Shown here in pieces: positions 16,722 through 25,656 of a DNA stretch of 64,000 nt (positions are counted from its first letter, which is position 1; each line of letters begins with the position of its first letter). Position numbers and translations under genes: made by a program. The notes under the pieces were generated by a model, which made no database searches, was not told where the DNA came from, and saw only the letters and a list, made by a program, of their open reading frames with translations. This DNA is from Bin87 sp034423575. Its GTDB lineage: Bacteria; Chloroflexota; Dehalococcoidia; Lucifugimonadales; UBA3495. The stretch is from contig DAOUIF010000001.1 of NCBI GenBank assembly GCA_034423575.1, positions 122,142 through 186,141 on the forward strand. Direction: 5' to 3'.

Positions 16722-17554
16722 ATCGCGAGATCCAAAGGCAAATCAGCGATGTCACGCAGAAGTTTACCCGAAATCATTGTAGCCAACGAATTTTGGGAAC
16801 CAGCCGAGCCCACCGACATCACCGATTGTTCCAATTCAGGAAGCGCGATGTGATACACGCAGTCCATATCGCCTGTCCCGAGTGCGACGGACGCGATCCG
16901 CTGGGGCAGCGGTTCGGCGGTGATAGCAACGATGTGCGGCAGCGGGCCTTTGCGGTTCCTGACCAGGCTCAATGCTTCTGATCTTGTATTTTGCGATCGA
17001 TCACTACGAATCGTCCATTTGCACGAAACACTAGCGTGGAGCATAGGCTTACCGCCATTGGAGGCGCGGAGCGGCGTACGCAACGCTACCGTATCGTCAA
17101 CCAACGTTTCGAATTCCTGATCAACAATTGGATAACGAGCGATCACTATGTCTGGTTCGACCAGATAATCACTGACCATTGCTGCGGCCAGGTCGATATT
17201 GTCTCTTGCCAGTTCTGACAGGGTGAGCAAATGATCGTATTGTTCAAATCTGGTGATCGGGAGTTTGCGAGCAATCCGCCAAAGTCCGGGGCGGAAGTCG
17301 GTCAGCCGAAGGAAGGTATTCGTTAAGAATTCTGTGCAGGCTGCTTCAAACTGAGCTCCCGCACGCTGCCCTGACAGTCGTCTCCCGGATGACGTGATGC
17401 CTAGGTTGGAAAATAGCCTTGCTGCGATGCCGCAACTTTGAGTGCTGGATCCGTCTGCAATGCTGGGTACTCCGTTGTCTGACACGAGGCATCGGTTTGC
17501 CACTAGATTATCGTAAAATCTGCGCCTTTCGGCGAGCAGCAACGCTTCTGCCAT
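16718..17554 (-). CDS. NgoMIV-like type II restriction endonuclease
   Basis: 278 residues, close to NgoMIV (286). The PD...SxK-type active site of the NgoMIV/Cfr10I group is intact: Glu70, EPD (133-135), Ser177-Cys178-Lys179. It is followed at the same spacing as in NgoMIV by Arg183 and Asp185 in SCKWTIRSDR, the residues that read the GC-rich site. The conserved NRKGPLPHIVAITAEP and RIASVALGTGDMDCVYH blocks complete the family signature. NgoMIV cuts GCCGGC as a tetramer; the same or a related CCGG-core site is inferred here. The coding sequence looks less GC-rich than its neighbours, consistent with horizontal gain. First gene of the R-M pair. Confidence 0.88.
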   Translation of the reverse strand: MAEALLLAERRRFYDNLVANRCLVSDNGVPSIADGSSTQSCGIAARLFSNLGITSSGRRLSGQRAGAQFEAACTEFLTNTFLRLTDFRPGLWRIARKLPITRFEQYDHLLTLSELARDNIDLAAAMVSDYLVEPDIVIARYPIVDQEFETLVDDTVALRTPLRASNGGKPMLHASVSCKWTIRSDRSQNTRSEALSLVRNRKGPLPHIVAITAEPLPQRIASVALGTGDMDCVYHIALPELEQSVMSVGSAGSQNSLATMISGKLLRDIADLPLDLAI

Positions 17555-17593
17555 GGTAGTTTACGTGCCTTTAGTAGCCTGCACCGACGCGGT

Positions 17594-19003
17594 CTACCCG
17601 GCCGGCTCCGGCGCCGCACGGATCGACCGGTTGCGGCGGGCGGTGTTGCGCTCCTGCTGCAACTCCAAACGCCTCGGTAGCGGTGGCCGCGGCAGGAACC
17701 AGTAGCCAATCGCCGCGGCAATGTACAGCAATACTAAGGGGAACAGCGCCCAATAAAAACTGCCGGTATAGTCGTAAATGGCTCCCATCCACATGGCGGT
17801 CCACATCGACGCCAACTGGTCGGGCAGGTGCTGCCAACCCCGCAGGGTCGCGTAGGCCCTTCTTCCGAAGAAGTCGCCCATGATGGCCCAATTCAAAGGG
17901 TTTGCGCTTTCCGCGAATGCTAGCAGGAGAACGAACACGACGACCTGCCAGATGTGTCCGCTCTGGGTGAGCAGCGATCCCAGCGCCGCCGCTCCGGAGA
18001 GCATGCACAGCGCGCTGAGTTTGCGCCGGTCCACCTTGTCGCCGATCCACCCCATGCACGGGTTGAACACCATGTTGGCAAAAGAGAAAGCGCTCACGAA
18101 AGCGGCGGCGATGATGATGTGCCTCTGCCCTTGCTCGGACGACGGGTCTACCCGGACCCCGGCTTCCATGAACCATATGATCAGGGGCGCCATCAGGAAC
18201 GAAGCGCCGGCATGAACGATGTTGCGGAAACCGGTCGACATCACCAACAGCCAGTACGAGGGCGTGCGCATCGCTTCGCGGGCGGTGAAATCCGTATCTC
18301 CGCCGTTGGTTGAACTCCGGCGAGCAACGCCGCCGCGGTCGGGTGCGTTCGCTTCGGCAAGTTCGGGCGGGTCGCCGTCGGGTAGTTGACCCATGTCCTC
18401 GGGCGAGCGACGCAGGAAGTACGACAGCGGAATGACCACCGCGAGGATGGCGACGCCCAGGATGGTGCAGGCATCCCGCCATCCCACCAGGAAAACCAGC
18501 AGGCCAACCAGATAGGCGGACGCGCCACCCAGACCGTTGCCCATGCTTACCACCGACATCGCCAACCCGCGCCGTCGCCGGAACCAGTTGTTTACGGCCG
18601 CGATGGAGGCGTTGTTGTAGCCGGACCGGAATCCCACGGAAAGGAACACCACAAAGACAAGCAGGAACCACCAGAAGTTGGTGGTGCGCGCCAGCAGGAT
18701 GAAGCCCAGGCCGGACATCAGCCCGCCGAAGGCCAGCATTACGCGGGGACCAAACCGGTCAGTGCAATATCCCATGAGCGGACCCTGTACACCGCCCATG
18801 AATCTGCCCAGACCCTCGGCTAGACCCAGCATGGTCCGCGATTGCGGACTGAATCCCAGAACGCTCTTGGGGAAAATGACGTCGGTCTCAATCGGAACGT
18901 AGAGAACGGTGAATCCCCGGTTGAAACTGCCATGTTTCATTCCGTCGGCAACGAGGCTGACGATGACGATCCACCACCCGTAAAAAATCCTGGGTCGCCG
19001 CAT
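17594..19003 (-). CDS. MFS transporter (monocarboxylate/OFA-like)
   Basis: 469 residues with twelve hydrophobic segments in two halves separated by a hydrophilic loop (about 205-250). It starts RRPRIFYGWWIVIVSLVADG, the FYGWW(I/V) opening common in OFA/monocarboxylate-type MFS porters. DRFGPRVMLAFGG (about 95-107) and DKVDRRKLSALCM (about 325-337) are the paired loop motifs. The ATG at 19003 is chosen (GGAG six bases upstream) over an upstream extension without membrane character. Likely substrate a small organic anion; not determinable from sequence. Confidence 0.85.
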   Translation of the reverse strand: MRRPRIFYGWWIVIVSLVADGMKHGSFNRGFTVLYVPIETDVIFPKSVLGFSPQSRTMLGLAEGLGRFMGGVQGPLMGYCTDRFGPRVMLAFGGLMSGLGFILLARTTNFWWFLLVFVVFLSVGFRSGYNNASIAAVNNWFRRRRGLAMSVVSMGNGLGGASAYLVGLLVFLVGWRDACTILGVAILAVVIPLSYFLRRSPEDMGQLPDGDPPELAEANAPDRGGVARRSSTNGGDTDFTAREAMRTPSYWLLVMSTGFRNIVHAGASFLMAPLIIWFMEAGVRVDPSSEQGQRHIIIAAAFVSAFSFANMVFNPCMGWIGDKVDRRKLSALCMLSGAAALGSLLTQSGHIWQVVVFVLLLAFAESANPLNWAIMGDFFGRRAYATLRGWQHLPDQLASMWTAMWMGAIYDYTGSFYWALFPLVLLYIAAAIGYWFLPRPPLPRRLELQQERNTARRNRSIRAAPEPAG

Positions 19004-19355
19004 CAGCTCCGGCCTCTGGCTTTCCGGAGTCGTTGCGTGTCGGACATTTGGAGGGGAACGGTCAGGGCCATCATCGGGATTGCGTGGCGAGCGGACGTAA
19101 CGTCGGGGCGCGGTGGTGTACCCGCGCCCCGCTGTGCGGCCGGATTGTAACACAGGGCGGTCCAACGCGATTAGCAGACACGCTGCGCCCCGCTGCGAGG
19201 TGAGAGAATCGGGACCTCTTTATGCGGAACCGGCACGGTTGGGTCATGTGCGGAGTCCCCGATCTGACCTTGGGTCGAATACCGGTTATGGTATGATACT
19301 GGCATCGCGCATGCATCCAACCATGCGGGTCCCCCGGCCGTGATCAGAGGTAACG
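19004..19355. other. 352-bp divergent intergenic region (MFS / PPOX)
   Basis: No gene recognised. Before the PPOX gene, TTGGGT (19270-19275) and TATGAT (19292-19297) with a 16-bp spacer make a weak plus-strand promoter. The rest presumably holds the MFS promoter on the minus strand. Confidence 0.4.
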
Positions 19356-19778
19356 ATGCCGCGACTGACTCCACAAGAGATCGACGCCTACCTTGCGGGC
19401 CCGCACGTTGCTCATTTCGCTTCCATTCGCGAAGACGGCACGCCCCACGTCTCGCCGGTGTGGTACCAGTGGGAAGACGGCAAGGTCACCGTGGTTTCGG
19501 GCGACGCGGCAGTGAAGACCAGGAACGTGCGGAGCAACCCGAAGGTGGCAATTTCGGTCGCTACCGATGAGTGGCCGTACCAGTACGTGATACTGGAGGG
19601 CAACGCCACGGTCCGCAGCGACAATCTCAAGGACGCGGTGCGCAGGATCTTCTCCCGATACGAAGGCGAGGAACGGGGCGAACAGGACGCCGCAGACCTG
19701 GCCGAAGGCGACCAGAAGCTGGTGGCCATTGAGATCGACGTAAACCGCGTCATGTCGTGGAAAGGCATTGACCAGTAA
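19356..19778 (+). CDS. PPOX-class F420-/flavin-dependent protein
   Basis: 140 residues with the split-barrel flavin-binding fold of the pyridoxamine-5-phosphate-oxidase superfamily. Signatures are HFASIREDGTPHVSPVWYQW (about 19-38) and KTRNVRSNPKVAISV (about 53-67), typical of the F420-dependent TIGR03618-type group; the cofactor assignment is by family only. It probably reduces or oxidises a small substrate in the cytoplasm. Its 3' end overlaps the TTG start of the following flavoprotein by about 11 bp, so the two are likely cotranslated. Confidence 0.85.
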   Translation: MPRLTPQEIDAYLAGPHVAHFASIREDGTPHVSPVWYQWEDGKVTVVSGDAAVKTRNVRSNPKVAISVATDEWPYQYVILEGNATVRSDNLKDAVRRIFSRYEGEERGEQDAADLAEGDQKLVAIEIDVNRVMSWKGIDQ

Positions 19779-20955
19779 TAGCCTACCCACCGTAGCCGAC
19801 GCGGTCATCATCGGAGGCGGCGTCATCGGTTGCGCCATCCAGTACCACCTGGCCCAGCTGGGAATGCCCAACACCGTCCTGCTGGAGCGGGACGTGCTCG
19901 GGTCCGGCAGCACCGGCCGATCCCAGGCCATCTGCCGCATGCACTACTCCAACCGGATTACCACGCAGCTGGCGTGGCAGAGTCTCCAGGTCTTCGCTGA
20001 CTTTGACGCGCGCGTGGGCGGCACTTCGGGTTTCGTGCGCACGGGCTACCTGGTGGTGGTCAATGAGGCGGACCAGGGAGGTTTGGAGCGCAACGTGGCC
20101 ATGCACCAGGACTTGGGGGTCCCTGCCTCAGTGATTTCCCCGGACGATTTGGCGCGCCTGGCTCCCATGGTGACGCTCTACGACGATGAGCTGGGGGCCT
20201 GGGAACCTGAATCCGGCTACGCCGATCCGTACCAGACCACCGTATCCTTCGCCGCCCGCGCCCGGGAGGCCGGCGCGGTGATCGCTTCCCGCAATCCCGC
20301 ATCAGGGATCGCCACCGACTCCGAACGGGTGCAAGCCGTGGTGACCGCAGCCGGCGAACGGATCGCCACCGACACGGTGATCGTTGCCGCCGGACCGTGG
20401 TCCAAGCAGGTCCTTGCCGGCATCGGGGTGGACGTGCCTCTGCTCCCGGTGCGGCACCAGGTCGCTACCGTGTCCCGGCCGGTGGAGCTGGTGCCGCAGC
20501 ATCCCACCGTCGGAGACATCAGCCAATCCTTTTCTTTCCGCCCGGACGGCTCTAACTTCACCACAATGGGTTTCGGTGACGACGAGGAGCAGCCGGATCC
20601 TGAGGAATACCCCCAAGGCATAGATTTGGGCTCAGCCGCCTCAGCGCGAGCCAAGCTGGCCAGGCGCATCCCCGCCATGTCCGACGCCTATTACCGCGGC
20701 GGTTGGTCCGGCCTGTTCACCACCACGCCGGATTGGCATCCTATCCTGGATCGCGTGCCCGGGGTCGAAGGCTTGTTCTGCGCCGTCGGTTTCAGCGGGC
20801 ACGGTTTCAAGCTCTCGCCTGCCATCGGGAAGGCTGTGGCAGAACTGGTGGCCGAGGGCGAAGCCCGGGACGTGGACCTCTCGCCGCTGCGTTTCAGCCG
20901 CTTCACCGAGGGCGATCTCATGGAATCGAGCTATCGCTATCGCGTGCTGGCCTGA
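19768..20955 (+). CDS. DAO-family FAD-dependent oxidoreductase (sarcosine-oxidase-beta-like)
   Basis: 395 residues. N-terminal dinucleotide fold ADAVIIGGGVIGCAIQYHL (about 11-29) with STGRSQAICRMHYS (about 48-61), which contacts FAD. A C-terminal GVEGLFCAVGFSGHGFKLSP block (about 331-350) is diagnostic for DAO-type amine oxidases and dehydrogenases. It oxidises a secondary amine or N-methyl amino acid, releasing imine/formaldehyde and passing electrons to FAD. TTG start at 19768 overlaps the PPOX gene. The glycine decarboxylase P subunits lie 117 bp downstream, so N-methylglycine to glycine to one-carbon units is an attractive but unproven sequence of reactions. Confidence 0.85.
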   Translation: MTSNSLPTVADAVIIGGGVIGCAIQYHLAQLGMPNTVLLERDVLGSGSTGRSQAICRMHYSNRITTQLAWQSLQVFADFDARVGGTSGFVRTGYLVVVNEADQGGLERNVAMHQDLGVPASVISPDDLARLAPMVTLYDDELGAWEPESGYADPYQTTVSFAARAREAGAVIASRNPASGIATDSERVQAVVTAAGERIATDTVIVAAGPWSKQVLAGIGVDVPLLPVRHQVATVSRPVELVPQHPTVGDISQSFSFRPDGSNFTTMGFGDDEEQPDPEEYPQGIDLGSAASARAKLARRIPAMSDAYYRGGWSGLFTTTPDWHPILDRVPGVEGLFCAVGFSGHGFKLSPAIGKAVAELVAEGEARDVDLSPLRFSRFTEGDLMESSYRYRVLA

Positions 20956-21047
20956 TCGGCTGTCCTGGCTGAATGTCGCCCGCGAAGAATGAGGCGGGTC
21001 ATCTCGAATTCACCGAGCGCACGAAGGCGTCGCAGAACTAAACAACC

Positions 21048-21062
21048 CTCCGCCAAACGGAG
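21048..21062 (+). promoter_or_regulatory. Hairpin over the gcvPA ribosome-binding site
   Basis: CTCCG (21048-21052) and CGGAG (21058-21062) form a 5-bp stem with a CCAAA loop. The right arm is the only Shine-Dalgarno-like sequence before the ATG at 21072. It could damp translation, or it could be chance. Confidence 0.3.
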
Positions 21063-21071
21063 CAATCCCGA

Positions 21072-22403
21072 ATGGTCACCAATTTTCAGTCGCACTACAT
21101 TCCCAACACCATTGCCGAACAGGACGATCTGCTGGCGGCGGTCGGCTTGAGCAGTGTCGATGAGCTTTTCGCCGACATACCGGACGATTACCGGAACCCG
21201 CCGCTGCGTCTCCCCGACCCCATGTCGGAGTTGGAGATCCAACGTGAGTTGGGCGCCATGGCAGGTCGGAACAGACCCCTTTCCAGCGGGCCGTCCTTCC
21301 TGGGCGCCGGCAGCTACTACCACTTCATCCCGTCCATAGTGAAAGCGGTCATGACCCGTGGCGAGTTTCTGACTGCCTACACCCCTTACCAGCCGGAGGT
21401 GTCCCAGGGCACGCTGCAGGTCATCTTCGAGTTCCAGACGATGATCAGCGCCCTTTACGGCATGGAAGTGGCCAACGCTGGAATGTACGACGGCGCCACC
21501 AGTCTAGCCGAGGCGGTGTTGATGGCTTGTCGGGTCACCCGACGACAGCAGGTCGTTGTCAGCGACGCCGTCGCGCCGGCTTATCGCCAGGTAATCGCAA
21601 CCTATTGCCAGGCCCAGGGTATCGCCATCGACATCATGCCGACCGCGGATATCGGCGCCAGCGTTACCGAAGCCACGGCAGGCGTGGTTGCCCAGTATCC
21701 CAACTTCTACGGCGGGCTCGACGACCTTGCCGGACTGGCCGCTATCGCCCACGACGACGGAGCCTTACTGGTGGTGTCCGCTGACCCGCTGGCCATGGGC
21801 ATGCTCCGGCCGCCGGGCGAATTCGGCGCCGACATCGTGACCGGCGAAGGTCAGCCCATCGGCATCCCGCCTTCCTTTGGTGGGCCGTATCTGGGATTGT
21901 TCAGCTGCAAGCAGCAGTACATCCGCCAGATGCCCAGCCGGCTGGTGGGCCGAACCACCGACACCCAGGGTCGCACCGGCTACGTCCTGACGCTGCAGAC
22001 CCGCGAGCAGCACATCCGGCGGGAGCGGGCGACGTCCAACATCTGCACCAATGAGGCCCTGTACGCCCTGGCGTCTACTATCTACCTGGCAGCGATGGGT
22101 CGGCAAGGCCTGCGCCAGGTAGCGGAGCTCTGCTATCACAAGGCGCACTATGCGGCCTCGGCCATCGCCGGTTTGGATGGATATTCTTTGCCGCAGTCCG
22201 GTCCGTTCTTCCAGGAGTTCGTCGTCAGCTGTCGCGAATCCCCGGGAAAGATCAACCGCCGACTCATGGAGCGCCACAACATTCTGGGCGGTCTTGATGT
22301 GAGCGACCGTTTCGAAAACGGCATGCTGCTATGCGTCACCGAGATGAACACTCGGGCGGACATCGACTCCCTGGTGGGCGCCCTGGCGGAAGCTGGTCAA
22401 TGA
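21072..22403 (+). CDS. gcvPA: Glycine dehydrogenase (decarboxylating) subunit 1
   Basis: 443 residues, the usual size of the split P-protein alpha subunit. Signatures include SFLGAGSYYHFIPSIV (about 76-91), TPYQPEVSQGTLQVIFEFQT (about 106-125) and NICTNEALYALAS (about 322-334). With GcvPB it forms the PLP enzyme of the glycine cleavage system that decarboxylates glycine onto the lipoyl arm of GcvH. The ATG at 21072 follows CGGAG by nine bases. gcvT and gcvH are not in the window. No glycine riboswitch was recognised upstream. Confidence 0.95.
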   Translation: MVTNFQSHYIPNTIAEQDDLLAAVGLSSVDELFADIPDDYRNPPLRLPDPMSELEIQRELGAMAGRNRPLSSGPSFLGAGSYYHFIPSIVKAVMTRGEFLTAYTPYQPEVSQGTLQVIFEFQTMISALYGMEVANAGMYDGATSLAEAVLMACRVTRRQQVVVSDAVAPAYRQVIATYCQAQGIAIDIMPTADIGASVTEATAGVVAQYPNFYGGLDDLAGLAAIAHDDGALLVVSADPLAMGMLRPPGEFGADIVTGEGQPIGIPPSFGGPYLGLFSCKQQYIRQMPSRLVGRTTDTQGRTGYVLTLQTREQHIRRERATSNICTNEALYALASTIYLAAMGRQGLRQVAELCYHKAHYAASAIAGLDGYSLPQSGPFFQEFVVSCRESPGKINRRLMERHNILGGLDVSDRFENGMLLCVTEMNTRADIDSLVGALAEAGQ

Positions 22404-22464
22404 TGCGACTCGCCGCGTTAGGCCAGAGCTTCGCAGTAACCGAACGTACGGGAGAAACTCGAAA

Positions 22465-23934
22465 ATGTTGAACAAAGGCGGGAATCGAGATACCACCAGC
22501 CTGTTGATGGACCGCAGCGTGACCGGCAGACTGGGGGTCATCACACCTGGCTTGGACGTGCCGGCCGCGCCCTTGCCGGATGCGGCCTTCCTGCGTGATA
22601 ACCTGCCGCTGCCCGAGGTTTCCGAGCCTGAGGTAGTGCAGTACTTCACCTCCCTCAGCCAGTTGAACTTCAGCATCGATACCCACTTCTACCCGCTGGG
22701 TTCGTGCACCATGAAGTACAACCCCAAGATCAACGACGAAGTAGCTTTTCTTCCCGGGTTCGCCGGGATCCATCCCCAGCAGCCGGCCGAGCAATCCCAG
22801 GGGGCCTTGGAGCTGCTCTACCGGTTGCAGGACTTCCTCACCGAGGTAACCGGCATGGCCGCGACCAGCCTGGCCACCCTGGCCGGCGCACATGGCGAAC
22901 TCGGTGGCGTGCTCATGATGCGCGCGTATCACCTGGCCCGCGGCGACACCGGCCGCACCAAGATGGGCATCCCGGACAGCGCTCATGGCACCAACCCCGC
23001 TTCGGCCGCGATGGCCGGCTTCGATGTGGTCACGATTCCGTCCGACGCCGACGGGAACACCGATCTTGCCGCCTTGCGTGAGATAGCCGGTGGCGACCTC
23101 GCTGGGGTGATGATCACCCTGCCCAGCACCCTGGGGCTGTTCGACACCAGCATCCTGGAAGTCTGCCGGATCGTCCACGATTGCGGCGGCCTGGTCTATG
23201 GCGACGGCGCGAACATGAACGCGCTGCTCGGACGCGCCAAGCTGGGCGAACTGGGCTTCGACGTCTGCCATCTGAACCTGCACAAGACCTTCAGCACGCC
23301 CCACGGCGGCGGCGGACCGGGCGCCGGTCCCGTCTGCTGCGGCGAAAATCTTGCTCCGTATCTGGCCGCCCCGGTGGTGACGGCGAACGGCGGCGGCGAA
23401 TATGCCCTCTCCGAGCCGGCGCAGAGCATAGGCAAGATCAGTGGATTCCACGGCAATTTCGGTGTCCTGGTGCGCGCTTACACCTACATCCGCACCCTGG
23501 GCGCCGCGGGACTGCTTTCGATCAGCGGCAACGCGGTCCTCAACGCCAACTACATCATGGAATCGCTCAAGGACATCTACGAGCTTCCCTACGACCGCAC
23601 CTGCATGCACGAGGTGGTTTTCTCCGCCGACCGGCAGCGGGAGCGCGGGGTCAGCGGTCTGGAGGTAGCCAAGCGGTTGCTGGACTATGGATTCCACGCG
23701 CCCACGATGTACTTCCCGCTGATCGTGCACGAAGCCCTCATGATCGAGCCCACGGAATCGGAAACCAAGGAGACGCTGGACGCGTTCATCGAGGCCCTGC
23801 GCGTCATCGATGCGGAGGCCACCTCGGAGCCGGAACTGGTCCAGCGCGCGCCGCATACCACACCGGTGTCCCGGTTGGACGAGGCGACCGCCGCCCGGCG
23901 CCCTGTACTGCGCTGGGAGGCGGCCGCGGATTAG
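22465..23934 (+). CDS. gcvPB: Glycine dehydrogenase (decarboxylating) subunit 2
   Basis: 489 residues, the PLP-binding beta subunit. HLNLHKTFSTPHGGGGPGAG (about 270-289) contains the Schiff-base lysine. IDTHFYPLGSCTMKYNPK (about 72-89) is the substrate-side signature. It follows gcvPA by 61 bp on the same strand. The ATG at 22465 has GGGAG upstream (about 9-13 bases). Complete and unremarkable in length. Confidence 0.95.
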   Translation: MLNKGGNRDTTSLLMDRSVTGRLGVITPGLDVPAAPLPDAAFLRDNLPLPEVSEPEVVQYFTSLSQLNFSIDTHFYPLGSCTMKYNPKINDEVAFLPGFAGIHPQQPAEQSQGALELLYRLQDFLTEVTGMAATSLATLAGAHGELGGVLMMRAYHLARGDTGRTKMGIPDSAHGTNPASAAMAGFDVVTIPSDADGNTDLAALREIAGGDLAGVMITLPSTLGLFDTSILEVCRIVHDCGGLVYGDGANMNALLGRAKLGELGFDVCHLNLHKTFSTPHGGGGPGAGPVCCGENLAPYLAAPVVTANGGGEYALSEPAQSIGKISGFHGNFGVLVRAYTYIRTLGAAGLLSISGNAVLNANYIMESLKDIYELPYDRTCMHEVVFSADRQRERGVSGLEVAKRLLDYGFHAPTMYFPLIVHEALMIEPTESETKETLDAFIEALRVIDAEATSEPELVQRAPHTTPVSRLDEATAARRPVLRWEAAAD

Positions 23935-23950
23935 GAAGACCAGCGAGCGG

Positions 23951-24490
23951 CTAAAACACCCAACCTAGTTCAGCCATCATTTGTTGCAGGTTTATGCAAC
24001 GTGCGCCGAAGTGATGGCATATAGTAGGGATATTGGCAGTCCTGAGCGGGTCTTGGCTTTCCTCGGTAACCGCGGTAGCCGGGAACAACGATGTCCTTAC
24101 CCGAGCAATGAGGTATGGATCGGCGTCTTCTGTCCCCTCCTGCATTTTGCTGATCCAACGATTTGAAGCCGCAGACAAGCTGGGGTCATTGTTCATTGCA
24201 CGGACCAAATCTTACTCTTGCTCGGTAGGCTCACTGAAAAAGTCGCGTTTGAGATTTTCAAGATAGCCCGTAGATTGAGCCACGACCGGGTGTTTGGCAT
24301 TTTCCAATTCCAAGCGCACATGCCTAACCGACACAGCACAGCCATTCCACACTAGTTCGTCAAACCGCTCCCAAAATCCAGGAAACACGCTACGGTAAAA
24401 TGCTCCAAATATGTGGCTGATCGTACTGGTATCCAATACATACTGCATTTCGGGATGTATTTCAATGCTAGACATAGCGTTCCAATCCAT
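23951..24490 (-). pseudogene. DUF4411 PIN-like toxin gene interrupted by an in-frame stop
   Basis: Two collinear open stretches (24215-24490 and 23954-24208) are in the same reading frame, separated only by a TAA at 24212-24214. Joined, they give about 180 residues of the DUF4411/PIN-like fold: YVLDTSTISHIF near the N-terminus (acidic active-site Asp), DADPYLIARV in the middle, ATAVTEES, and the characteristic C-terminal IPTICHHFGARCINL block ending in W.F. The stop falls in a loop (EPTEQE-stop-DLVRAM), and a single base change from AAA or CAA would create it. The start overlaps the end of the HTH-ImmA gene by about 20 bp, the arrangement of the known COG2856-DUF4411 pair. Read as a dead or attenuated toxin; restart at 24208 could still make a C-terminal piece. 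Confidence 0.8.
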
Positions 24491-25625
24491 CCAAACTTGA
24501 GCCTTTCACGCCCAAGAAGGCAGCTAATTGGAAATCGTCAATGCGATCTTCCTCTCTGGCTTGGAACGCGGCGTGCAGATATTTTTGGCCGAGGTAAGTC
24601 ACTTGCGTAGCATAGTAATTCCCTCCGCTGCCTGATGACGGTTGCTGCTCTGACCGCCATCGTGAGACCGTTTCCTGGTACTGTGTTCTGTTTAGCCAAG
24701 CGCGATCCAGGAATTTGCGTAGGATTACTTCACGGCTGACCGTGTAGATTCTGGCCAAACTAGAGATCCATTCGTCGGTGAACGCCGTGCTTTGTTGGTC
24801 TGCTATGGCGCGTTCAAAGTCGTCGAACGGCACCAGGAACGCGCCGGCAAATTGGTTACAGGCAATCTCTATAGAACGGTCAGCCCCAGACAGAGCATCG
24901 AGGTAATGGTGGTCATCCAAACGCTCCAAGTGGTTGAAATCGAAGAGTAGATGCGCCAGTTCATGGAACAGAGTGAAAATTTGTCGGGTTTTTGCTTGAC
25001 CGTTATTCAGGTAAATCACTGGAAAAACCGCATGGCTCAAGCAGAATCCGGCGATATCATTTTGTTCGAATGATCGCTTGAACACCCAAACGCCAACGTT
25101 CTCGACTTGCTCTCGCCACCGTTTCAAGGCGATATCGGCATTTGACCAAGATCGTTGCTCTTCCAAGCTTACGCCCAAATAATTGCGCACGGCGGTGGCT
25201 AGAGAGGCCGGATTGTCGATGTATGCTTGGCTACTTAAATCGCGCAGAATGAACCGTTCGCCGATGCCTTGTGCGCCAATCAACTCCGCCAAATCCGCTT
25301 GGCGTTTGCGGGCTTGTCGTATCGCATACCGCGTGTCCGGGCGCAGGTCGTCAAGCATTACCCCGGGCAAGCGACGAAATTCTGTGACGACGGTTTCTTC
25401 ATCAGGTGGCTCGTCCAGAAAGAAAAAAGTCGTAGCACGGTGATAGTCCTTGTACGCCAGATTTTCCAATTGCCGCCATGTTGGGAAACTCCGGCCGGCT
25501 TCCCAATCGCGTATCCGTTCTGGCGGCACCTTTCGGCGGCCGGCTATATCTTCCACAGAATAGCCGGCCCGCTCGCGCGCCCAAGCAAGCATCGCGGAGT
25601 TTATGCCCGTTGCCCGGACGACCAT
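24468..25625 (-). CDS. XRE-type HTH regulator fused to ImmA/IrrE metallopeptidase (COG2856)
   Basis: 385 residues from the ATG at 25625; the frame extends further upstream without protein-like sequence. An N-terminal helix-turn-helix (about 12-55, RAGYSVEDIAGRRKVPPERI) is followed by the metallopeptidase domain with HELAHLL (221-227, zinc-binding HExxH) and a downstream Glu in IEIACNQFAGAFLVP. Such proteins act as cleavable-repressor systems or as antitoxins for DUF4411/PIN partners, which follows directly. Here the partner carries a stop codon. The segment is visibly less GC-rich than its surroundings, suggesting it arrived by transfer. Confidence 0.87.
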   Translation of the reverse strand: MVVRATGINSAMLAWARERAGYSVEDIAGRRKVPPERIRDWEAGRSFPTWRQLENLAYKDYHRATTFFFLDEPPDEETVVTEFRRLPGVMLDDLRPDTRYAIRQARKRQADLAELIGAQGIGERFILRDLSSQAYIDNPASLATAVRNYLGVSLEEQRSWSNADIALKRWREQVENVGVWVFKRSFEQNDIAGFCLSHAVFPVIYLNNGQAKTRQIFTLFHELAHLLFDFNHLERLDDHHYLDALSGADRSIEIACNQFAGAFLVPFDDFERAIADQQSTAFTDEWISSLARIYTVSREVILRKFLDRAWLNRTQYQETVSRWRSEQQPSSGSGGNYYATQVTYLGQKYLHAAFQAREEDRIDDFQLAAFLGVKGSSLDGLERYV

Positions 25626-25656
25626 GTTCGTACCCCGCGCTATCCGAGGATTTAAT

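Noticed and set aside
22336..23856. 506-codon minus-strand open frame opposite gcvPB
   Set aside because: Shadow of gcvPB in a GC-rich genome; no motif and no ribosome site.
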